Source: Eutypella sp. D-1
Taxonomy: Eukaryota > Ascomycota > Sordariomycetes > Xylariales > Diatrypaceae
NCBI GenBank assembly: GCA_023313575.1
Contig: JAJTTP010000017.1
Span: forward strand, 1 to 64,000
DNA: 64,000 nt
Direction: 5' to 3'
Positions 1 through 10,076 of the stretch are shown here, in pieces (the first letter of the stretch is position 1; the number at the start of each line of letters is the position of its first letter). A program made the translations under genes and the position numbers. The notes beneath the pieces were generated by a model that was not told the origin of the DNA, did no database searches, and was given only the letters and a program-made list of their open reading frames with translations.

Positions 1-91
1 AAAAAAAAAGCAGTAATAAAGGTAAAATTTAACGTATTACTTATTTTATCGGTTTATTTAAATATTGGGTTTAAAAATTACGACATAAAGG
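1..91. other. AT-rich flank, no gene
   Basis: AT-rich sequence before the 3' tail of LINE copy A. It has the same low-CpA/TpG look as the RIP-mutated copies, so it is probably a further mutated repeat, but it matches none of the copies in this window and I cannot identify it. Confidence 0.4.
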
Positions 92-2502
92 TGATGATGA
101 TAATAATGATAATGAATTTTACGTCCGGGTGGACCATATTATCTAAAGCTATTTATTTACGAGCCTATATATAAGGTTATACCTAAAGTAATTAGGTGCC
201 AACATTATATAATATATAAAACGGCTAAAATAAGTCTATCCGAGGACGGGCCGTATTAACGTGTTACGGTTAACATAAAAAATCCTCCGTTATTTACTAT
301 TAATTTATGGCTATCCTTTAATTAAAGCTTTACTATTTATTTCCGAATCGTTTAAGTTATACCTTAGCTATTTTACCCGTTACTTATTATAAATAATTTT
401 AAAACTTATTATATTTTATTACGCGCTTAATTTTTAATCCGATATTAAGTAAAACCTAACTTTATCGAAAAAGGTTAAAAAAAATAAAATAATTTTTATA
501 GTTAAAAAGTTAAATCGTTTCGTAACCGGGTTAAATTAAAAAACGAAAAGTACTTTTTATAATGTCGTAATCGAAAACGTAATTAACGGTTTTTTTTATA
601 CCGGTAAAGGTAAAATACGTTATATTTAAAATGCTAATAATATTCGGTAAAATCGTTATGCCCCGATCGTGTTATAAAAAGGTAATAAAATATTAAACGT
701 AAAAAGGAAAGTTTAAAAAAATCTTTTTATACGGAAAGTTTTATCGTATATATAACGAAAAAGTATTTTAAAATTATTATTTAGCAAAAAAAAGTTTACG
801 CTTTTTTTTATAATGCGTTTAAAATATATTAAAGTTATAATGCCGCCGGAGTCGGGGTATTAAATAGTTTTAAACTTAATTTAAACGTTTCCGGCTTTAT
901 TACCGTTAATGTTATTATATTTTAACGCTTATTAAATAAAGGTAATAAGTAAACGTATACGGGAAACCGTTTCGTAAAATATTAAAAAGTCGGTTAAAAA
1001 ATTATCGGATAAATAGCCGAAAAAGTCCGTATAACTGTTATGTTATTAATATAAAAATATAAGCTAGTTACCGGGGGGTTAAAATCGTATTAGTTTTTTT
1101 TTATTTATTATACCGCTTTATACGCGGCTATTATTTTTTTTATTAAAAATTTTTATTTAAGTTAATAATTTATAAACGGCGTAAATAAATTTACGTTTAT
1201 TATTTTAGTAAAATATAAATCTTTAATTTATACGGTTAACTTTAAAACTATTAAAATAAATAATTAAATCCGACGGTAAAAAGGAGGATAATTATTTTTT
1301 ATATACTTTAATTCTTTTATTTTTATCGGAAAAAAAAACGTAAATAATAATAGTTAACGTTTTATAAAAAAAAGTAAGTAAAAATAAACTGGCGTTATGT
1401 TAATTAATTATAAACGCGTCGGTTATTTTTTTTAAAGTAAAATAGCCAGGTAATTATAAAGTAATTTTTATTTAACGTTTAAAAACGTACTAAGTATTTT
1501 ATTTTAATTTATATAAAAAGTATTTTATTAATAATATCCCCGATTTTTTATAAAAGATAATAATGTAAATAATGCGTTAAATAGGTATTAAGGCTTTAAC
1601 AATAATTTTAAATAATTTATTTAATTTATTTATAAATAAGTTTATCCTGGTATCGGCCGGTTGTTATGGCCTGACTAGGCCAAGTGGGGGCTGGTAACCC
1701 TATTCGTTAGCGGTACTGCCGGAAGAATAAAAACGTAAGCCAGCCACACTTAACAAGCCATAAGAAGAGCCACATATGGATCCGTCATAATCCATGGATC
1801 CAAAGGTATCAGTTGGATCCGTTACGATCTAAGGATTTAATATAATTATATATTCCAATGTTAGGAACAAAGGACATAAATAATATATAACTACGTTTAT
1901 TACCTTTTTTTTAAATAATCTTTAAACTTATTAGTTTATAATATAACTTAATTACTTAAAACACCCTTTTTTTTATTATTACCAAACGTAACTACTTATT
2001 ACTTAAAACCCCAGCACTCCTGCTAACATAAACCCCTCGATTAGACTAATAGTTAGGAATAGACCAGCCGTCACACCGGTTTAAATATCTTTTTAACCGA
2101 AAGGCGTTAAAAGTTTAATTATTAAGTTTTTATAATATATATTACGATCGGTATTACGTAAGTTTTAACGGTTTTAGCGGTTTTATTTAAAAAGGAGCCG
2201 TATATAATTTTATTAAAATGTTATATATAATTAATTACCCGTAACGTTTTATTACTTTATTTAACGACGTGTTTTTTAAAATTAAGTTATAAATTAAAAA
2301 AAATACCGAGTTATCGGACCGTTTTTATTAAGGTTTTTATTTTAAATATGTTGCTAATAACCGCGTTAGTTTTAAATATTTTATTTTTGTAAAAATATTT
2401 AAGTTTATATTTTATTAGATCGAAAAGTAAGGCGTTATTTTCTTTTAATTAAATACGTTTTTTACGTCGGTAATTAAGGTTACGGCCGTATAAAAGGTTA
2501 CT
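92..2502 (-). mobile_element. LINE copy A, 5'-truncated, RIP-mutated, split by a solo LTR
   Basis: The minus-strand 3' end is the degenerate GAT/AAT tail at 92-114, followed by the shared end block (ACGTCCGGGTGGACCAT at about 121). The copy runs parallel to copy C: 92-1656 matches about 2935-4505, and 2081-2502 matches about 4510-4925. It stops abruptly at about 2502 where copy C continues into reverse transcriptase, which is the 5' truncation typical of target-primed reverse transcription. CpA/TpG is nearly absent, CpG remains, and no frame is open. A 414-bp LTR interrupts it at 1662-2075. Confidence 0.8.
1657..2080. mobile_element. Solo LTR with 5-bp target-site duplication
   Basis: A 414-bp insert (1662-2075) begins TGTTATGGCC and ends GCCGTCACA, so it has TG...CA termini. 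It is flanked by CCGGT at 1657-1661 and CCGGT at 2076-2080. The homologous place in LINE copy C (about 4495-4515) reads straight through without the insert, a paralogous empty site. No internal retroelement region is present, so a solo LTR left by recombination is the best reading. Its 5' half is more GC-rich than the host copy. A non-autonomous LTR element is the alternative. Confidence 0.75.
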
Positions 2503-2820
2503 ATGATGATGATGATGATGATGATGAATTTTACGTCCGGGTGGACCATGTTATCTAGGGCTAATCTACGTCTGCAGGCCTACATGTAGGGCTACACCTA
2601 AGGTAGCTGGGTGCCGACATTGTATAGTGTATGGGACGGCTGGAGTGAGCCCCTGTCCCAGGGGGGGGGAGCCGTGCCAGCGTGTTGCGGTTGACATAGG
2701 AAATCCTCCACCATCTATCTACCTACGGCTCTCCCTCTGCCAGGGTCTCGCCGTCGCCGAATCCTCCGCGTCGTACCGTCGGCTATCCCGTCCATCACCC
2801 GTGGGTGGCCTGGGACTCGC
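2503..2820 (-). mobile_element. LINE copy B, short 5'-truncated fragment, not RIP-mutated
   Basis: It starts at the minus-strand 3' end with an (ATG)8-like tail at 2503-2526. The following roughly 290 bp align with the start of copies A and C but keep C and G where those have T and A; for example TGGGTGCCGACATTGTATAG at 2609-2628 lines up with its mutated counterparts near 200 and 3030. The 5' truncation is near 2820, where a GGTGGCC minisatellite begins. No intact protein is encoded. Its unmutated state fits escape from RIP because it is shorter than about 400 bp. Confidence 0.75.
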
Positions 2821-2932
2821 CTCCCGGTGGCCGGTATGGTGGCCAGTATGGTGGTAAGTGGGTGGCTATCTCGGTGGCTATCGCGATGGCTATTATGATG
2901 ACCAGCCCGGTGGCCGGTATGGTGGCTATTTT
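2821..2932 (+). repeat. Gly/Tyr minisatellite, left block
   Basis: Degenerate units related to GGTGGCCGGTATGGTGGCTAT, not RIP-mutated. In one plus-strand frame they read as Gly-Tyr-Arg-Asp-rich peptide (units like GGYRDGYYDDQPGGRYGGY). No start codon or gene structure is visible. The block ends at TGGCTATTTT (2923-2932), directly before the tail of LINE copy C, and related units resume at 9353, so it looks like one half of an array split by that insertion. Confidence 0.6.
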
Positions 2933-5900
2933 GATGATGATGATGATGATGATTTATTTTACGTCCGGGTGGACCATACTATCTAAGGCTATTTACATGT
3001 AAACCTATAAACAGGGCTACACCTAACTAACTAGGTGCCGACATTATATAATATATAGGACGGCTGGAGTAAGTCTGTTTAAAAACGGGCCGTATTAACG
3101 TGTTACGGTTAATATAAAAAATCCTCCGCCAGCTATTTTTTTACGGTTATCTTTTTTTAAAGCCTCGCCGTTTATTTCCGAATCCTTTAAGTTATACCTT
3201 AGCTATTTTACCCGTTACCTGTTATAAATGGTTTTAAAACTTACCATATTTTATTACGCGCTTAATTTTTAATCCGTTATCGAATAAGGCTTAACCTTAT
3301 CGAAAAAAGTTAAAAAAATAAAATAGCCTTTATAATTAAAAAATTAAATCGCTTTATAACCGGGTTAGGCTAAAAAATAAAAGGTATTTTTCGTAATGTT
3401 ATAATCGAAAACATGGCCGGCGGTTTTTTTTTTTTTATACCGGTAAAAGTAAAACGCGTTATGTTTAAAACGTTAATAATATTCGGTAAAATCGTTATAA
3501 CCCGATCGTTTTATAAAAAAGTAATACAGTATTTAACGTGGAAAAAAAAACTCGGGAAAAAAGCTTTTATATAAAAAGTTTTATCATATATACGACGAAA
3601 AGGTATTTCGAAACCATTATTTGGTAAAAAAAAGCTTATGCCTCCTTTTTATAATACGTTTAAAATAGGTAAAAATTATTATCCCGGTATCCGGGTATTA
3701 AACAGCCCCGAGCTTAATTTAAACGTTTATAACCTTATTACCGATAATATTTTTATAACCCGGCGTTTATTAAATAAATACGGTAAACGGCCGGATACGG
3801 GTAATTATATTATAAAAGGTTAAAAAATTAACCTAAAAGTTATCGGATAAATAACCGAATAAACCATATATAACCGCCGTATTATCGATATAAAAATATA
3901 AGCCGGTTGCCGGAAAGTTAAAGTTATACCATTTTTTTTTTACTTATTATACCGTTTTACGCGCGGTTATTATTTCTTTATCAAAAACTTTTACTTAAGT
4001 TAAAAGTTTATAAACGGCATAAAAAGATTTACGTCCGTTATTTTAATAAAATATAAAATTTTAATTTATACGGTTAATTTTAAAGCTATTAAAATAAATA
4101 ATTAAGTCCGTCGGTAAAAAAAAAGATAACCACTTTTTATATATTTTAATGCCTTCGTTTTTATCAAAAAAAAAAAGTATAAGTAATAATAATTAACGTT
4201 TTATAAAAAGAAGTAAACGTAGGTAAGCCGGGGCTATATCGGTTAATTATAAACGCGTCGGCTATTTTCCTTTAAAATAAAATAGCCAGGTAATTATAGG
4301 GTGGTTTTTATTTAACGTCCGAAAACGTACCGAATATTTTAATTTAATTTATATAAGGAATATTTTTATTAATAATATCCCCGATTTTTTATAAAGGATA
4401 ATGGTATAAGTAATACGTTAAATAAATAACGCGGTTTTAACGGCGATCTTAAATAGTTTATTTAATTTATTTATAAATAGGCCTATCCTGGTATCGGCTA
4501 GTTTAAACGCGTTTTTAATTAAAAGGCGTTAAAATTTTAGCCACCAGGTTTTTACGGCGTATATTACGATCGGCATTACGTAAGTTTTAATAATTTTAAC
4601 CGTTTTATTTAAAAGGAATTTATATACGACTTTATTAAAATATCGTATATAGTTAACCATTTATAACGTTTTATTACTTTATTTAATAACGTGTTTTTTA
4701 AAATTAAGTTATAAGTTAAAAAAAACGTTAAACCACCGGACTGCCTCCGTTAAAGCCTTAATTTCGAAAGCATTACCGATAATAATAATTACGTTAATTT
4801 TAAGGGTTTTATTTTTATAAAAATATTTAAGCTTATATTTTGTTAAGTTAAAAGATAAGGCATTATTTTTTTCTTATTTAAGTACGTCTTTTATATCGGT
4901 AGCCAGGGCGGCGGTTATATAAAAGGTTATCGGGCCGGTACGTAAAATAACGATATCGTTTATATATTTAAACCTAGTGTTAAGTATCGATTTTTTTCGT
5001 AGTATTAGCTCGATATATAGTATAAAAAAAATAAAGGATATTAAAAATCCTTAAAGCATATTATAAAATAAAGGAATAAGGTTAATAATAATATCTTTTA
5101 TACGTATAACCGCCTGCCGATCCGTTATAAAAAAGTTTATTTATTATATAAATTTTATATCTTATCCTTATTATTTTAAACGGAAAATAAGGCGATTACG
5201 TAAAACGGCGTTAAAAACATCCGATACGTTTATTATTAATAATAAAGTAACGTTTTTATAGGTAAACACTTATTTAATGTCGTAAATAATATAAGTAATT
5301 AAGTTGATTATTAATTTTTTAAAAAAAGCGCCAAATTATTACGGGTAAAATATTTTATAACGTAATATTTATATTATTATACGCTTAATTACCAGTTTTT
5401 CTAATCCTTTATTTAGGCAGGAAAATAATAATATAGGTTTTTATAACTTAAATTTAATAAAATCGGATTTACTTATTTTCGGAAGCATAACGATTTTTAT
5501 TATTTTAAAAACCTAAAGGTAATAACTATGGCGGAAACATGCTTTATATAATATACGTACTGCTTTATTTATTATTGGCTAAATTAATTATAATAATATA
5601 GTTATTAATCCGTTTTTACTAAGTGCCGTAAATAATGTTTATATATACGCGTTTTCCGCTTTTATTATTAATACCTTAAGGTTTTATAAAAGGTTAAAAT
5701 AAATTTATTACGTGTTTTCGTAATTAAACTTATTTTAATCCTATGGCTATAATGGTTATTAAAGGTTTATAACGTCCCCGCTAACGGCTTAAAAGACCAG
5801 TATTTTATAGCGTAATAAATTAATTTTTTTTTTTATATCGGTAATTACTTTATTTCCGTCCTTTATTAATAATAAACGGAAACTGTTTTTATATTTATAT

Positions 5901-8900
5901 TAGCCGACGATTTTAAAAATATCTTTATTATTTCTAATTTCGGCAATAAGTTTGTTTTAATATTATTTTTTAGCTCGGCGTACCGTCTTTTTTTAAACCT
6001 TAATTAACTTCTGGGTTTTTTTAATGTTGCCCGTTTAATAAACGCGGCGTAAACAGGTAATAACTTTTTTATAGTTTTCGTTTTATTAAGTAATATCCCG
6101 GCCGTAGTTATATTTTAATTTACTTATAATTTTTATAATTTATTTTAATATTTTTAATAAAGCGTTAATAAATATTTTCGTTTTTACTTTAAATATCGGG
6201 TTCGTTTAAAAAAAAAAGTTATTAAGGTTTTATTTTTAATATAAATATACCAGTTAAAAAAAGCGTAACCGGGCTTTTTCGGGGAAATTTAATTTAACGC
6301 GTAAAGGTTTTTCGGGAGGGTTTACCGGTATTTCGGTTATTATAATATAATAGTTAAAGCCGGTATATAAAATATTATCGACCGTTACCGTTACCTGTAA
6401 AACGTTTAATAAAGCCAGGTTTAACGTATTATTTATTATATAAATAAAAGTTTTTAGGTTAAAGACGTTTAATAATTATGTTTTTATCTATTTTACCACC
6501 TTAATACTTAATCTTTTATAACGGCAATAACTTAGTTACCACGTTTAATGTACCGTATTAAAATCTTTTTTAACGTATTACTTATTATATAACTCCTAAT
6601 TTTTAAAAAACGTAAAAAGCGGGTAAGGGTTTATTTAATCGATATAAATATTGGCCGATTTAACGTTATTAATTTTTATTACGTATACGTTTAATAAAAT
6701 AAAAGGTTAAAATTACGTAATTTATAAGTTAAGGTTTTTTCGGACGTACATAAATATTTATGGCATTTAAAAAACCCAGTTTTCCGTAAAGGAAAAAACG
6801 TTATATTTTAAATAAGTTTTAATTAATTTTTTATTATTTACCGTTTTAACTTATGCTTATAGTTTTTATATTAATATAATATCGGCTTTAATTTTAATTA
6901 CCGTATTTAAGGTAATGTTATATATTACCGGTCCTTTCCGGACGTTTATTTAAATAATACGTAAGCATTTTCCTTATCCGTAAACGTTACGTTATAGGTA
7001 ACAATTTATAGTTTTTATTAATCCCCGAATTTTTCCTATTTTATAAGCCGGGGTAAACGCGGGTATTAAAAGGTATTACCAGTTTAAACCGTAAGTTTAT
7101 TATATTTATTTTTTTTAATATTTATTTAATAAAAATTATCCTTTATATCCCGGAAGTAAATGCGGCCGTATCGTGTTATTAATTTTTATCCCGGTAAAAG
7201 GCCGTTTTTTTATTACGCCGTAAGCTTTTTTACCGTTTACGCCAGTTTTTCCGGGTTATGGCTAAATTTTAAGCTTTTTATTTTGTTTTTATTTTCGTTA
7301 TCCGATTCGGATTTATATTCGGATTAACCGATATTTAAGTAATAATCCTTTTAATTAACATTTATCGGGTTATTATTAATAAAATATGATAAAAAATAAA
7401 ATTTTAATCGTTATAAAAAAGGTGGTTAAAATTAGGGTTAAAATGTTTTAAGCTTTAAGGTTAAAATAATAATAATTACTTTAAGTCTTTTAAGTATTTA
7501 CGCGGGTTTTTCGGGGAGTTTTTAAACCCGTTAAGCCGTTAAGGCTCGGTTTTTTATTAAAGCTATTACTTATATAACCTTTAAATATTATCGTTTATTT
7601 AATTATTTAATGGATAAAAAGTGGGCATAAATAAGTTTAATAATTTGCCCGTTTTTTTTAATAAGTTAAATAAAGTATAATAAGTTATTATAAATATAAA
7701 AACTTTTGCAATTAAAGCATTTAATATAAGCTTAATATATTCCCGGGTCGTTATAAGCTTTCCGGTTATATCGTTTATATTTTTTAAGCTTATTATAATT
7801 ATATCCGTCGTAAAAATTTAAATAACGGTTATATTATATAATTTTCGGAGTTTTTTTTTATAATTTAGCCGGTTTAAAGTCGAAAACTTTAAAGTTTTTA
7901 ACTTTATAAAAGAAAGTTATTACTTATTTTTAAACCGTAAATCCGGGCATAAAGCGGTTAATTTTATAAAAGTTAATAAGTTTTAAACTAAATTACGTAA
8001 TAATTTTATATTAAATAAACTTATCGATTAATTTCGATCTGTTACCGGTATAAAAAGTTTCGGGTATTCTTTATAAAATATATAAAAATTATTATTTAAA
8101 TTTTTCGAAACATATACCTATTTCGTTTAAAGCGGTAAAACAGTTTTATATATGTTAACGGGTTATTTTATTCTTAATAATAAAAGCTTAACTTATTTTA
8201 ATTTTTTATACCCTTATAATCTCCGTTAAATCGAGGCTTAAAAACTTTATTATAGCCATCCTAACGTTTATTAGCTTAAGGTTTATTTATTTATAGTTAT
8301 CCTTTATTTTAAAAAAAAGGTAGCGGTTTAAATATTATCCGGGGTCCTTTTTAATTTAAATTTTCCAGCTAAAAGGGGGTAAAGTTATTTTTATTTTTTC
8401 TTAATGCGTTAGCTATTATTTTTACTTTTAATATTATCGCGTTTTTTACGATTAAATTAAAATATAATCTTCTTTTATTAACCCCGCCGTTACCGTTACG
8501 TTTATATACGATATTTTCGGCGCCGGTTAAATTAATTAAATAAACCGTGTTAATTTATTATTATTATTATTAATTAAGGTTTTAGCCGGTAATTTTTATT
8601 TAAAAGTATTAATAAAAAGGGTAAAAAATAAAGTATGTTAAAATTAAATAAAGTTATTAAGTTTTTATATTTTATATCTTTTAATATTAATAGTATTAAT
8701 AATGTTAATAGTATTAATTATATGGGTAATAATAATAACATAACCGGTAAATTCGGGATTTAAGTTATTAATAATTTTAATTATTACTTTTTTTACCAAT
8801 TTACGGGATATTACGGTTTACGTTATATATGCTTTTACGTTATATTCTTTAAAACTAATATTTAAATAAGCTAATAAAATAAGTAATATATCGAATTTTA

Positions 8901-9352
8901 CCTTTATTATTATTTCTTTTTTTTTTTATAATACGCGGATTAAAAAAAGTATAAAATTATTTAATATATTTTTCGGGGTTTTTAAAATAAATGGGACCGG
9001 TTTTAAAAGCTTATTAATTTTATGTTTTTTAAATTAGGCTTTAAGTTTGTATATGCCCGTATTAACATTTTCGTTAAAAACGGGCGCAGGCACGGGTTAT
9101 AATAATATTACCGTTACGGGGGTAATATTATAAATATAAATAATTATCGTAAATGTTTCGGGGGTAAAGCATTTAATACTTTGCCGCGGAAAGGTTTAAA
9201 GTTAAAAGGGCGGCGGTTTTATTATTTTTAATATTTATAGGTATACCTGATTTAAAGGTACGAAATAAATAAAGCTTATAATATAAGGGTTTTATATGTA
9301 AATAAAAGTTTTAACAATGGTTAAGGTAAGAAAAATGAAAAGGAGAAGGATA
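2933..9352 (-). mobile_element. LINE copy C, near full-length, Tad-like, RIP-inactivated
   Basis: About 6.4 kb on the minus strand. The 3' tail is (GAT)n on the plus strand at 2933-2953. A decayed reverse transcriptase is readable around 4900-5250: the catalytic box at about 4953-4972 reads Y-I-N-D-I, where transition mutations explain the change from Y-A-D-D-I, and upstream lies a recognisable 'SPILFLLYI'-like segment (about 5020-5060) with stops. Overall length and order resemble Tad-clade LINEs (nucleic-acid-binding ORF, endonuclease, RT, RNase H), though I could confirm only the RT. Every frame is broken. Candidate target duplications TGGCTATTTT lie at 2923-2932 and 9353-9362. Confidence 0.75.
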
Positions 9353-9780
9353 TGGCTATTTTAATGGCTATTACGGTGGCTATCTTGGTGGCCGGCCCGG
9401 TGGTTACTGTTATGGCTATTGCGGTCGCCGGCCCGGTGGCAGGTGGGGTGGCCGGTATGGTGGTTATATTGGTTGCTATTGCGGTGGTTCTCGCGGTGGC
9501 CGGCCCGGTGGCAGGCGGGATCGATTTGATAGATTTGATAGATTCGATAGATTCGATAGATTTGATAGATTTGATGGGATAGATGGGATAGATGAGATTG
9601 ATTCTATTGATTCTATTAATCCCATCGATTCTATCGATTCTATCTATCCCATAGATTATACTGATCCCATCGATCCCATCGATTCTATTAATCCCATCTA
9701 TCCCATCTATCGCGGTGGCCAGCCCGGTGGCTGGTGGGGTGGCTGGCTATCCCAGTGGCCAGTAGCTATCTTAATGGCTG
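9353..9780 (+). repeat. Gly/Tyr minisatellite, right block, with embedded GATAGATT inverted repeat
   Basis: 9353-9520 and 9712-9770 hold GGTGGC/GGCCGG units like those at 2821-2932. Read in the frame starting 9348 they give Gly-Tyr-Arg-Cys-rich peptide, but an in-frame TGA lies just upstream and there is no ATG, so I do not call a gene. Between them, 9526-9715 is a simple repeat of GATTTGATA/GATTCGATA units followed by units in the opposite sense (GATTCTATC, ATCCCATCT), forming an imperfect inverted repeat. The block is not RIP-mutated. Confidence 0.65.
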
Positions 9781-10076
9781 TTACCAGTATAAAACGAGGG
9801 CTATTGTGCTACCGGCAAAGGTAGCCTCACGTACTTAGCAGGGTAATGTAAATAATAATGTTTATATAATGTCATTCGGTTCTGTTTAATATAAAAATAT
9901 AAACCATGATTTTTAAAACTTGTTAAAAAAATACTAAATACTTAATTGGTTTAATAAAACAGTGAACAATCAAACAGTAAATATTTAAACAATAAACATT
10001 GAAAACAATGCGGTTTAAAAATCAACCCTTACTCCTCCACTGGCGCCGAGCTTTGGTTTGAAGCTAAGCGGTGTCT
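9781..10076. other. AT-rich intergenic stretch, no gene seen
   Basis: A transition from the repeat block to single-copy DNA. AT-rich with short near-repeats of AACAGT/AAACAAT at about 9958-10005. It would hold the 3' UTR of the F-box gene on the minus strand. Confidence 0.5.

Noticed and set aside
2805..3002. Short frames of Met/Ile/Val repeats at the minisatellite and GAT tail
   Set aside because: Out-of-frame readings of simple repeats; no gene signals.
1..9800. CRISPR array or prokaryotic phage origin for the repeats
   Set aside because: Repeats have no spacer regularity, and the surrounding genes are spliced eukaryotic genes.
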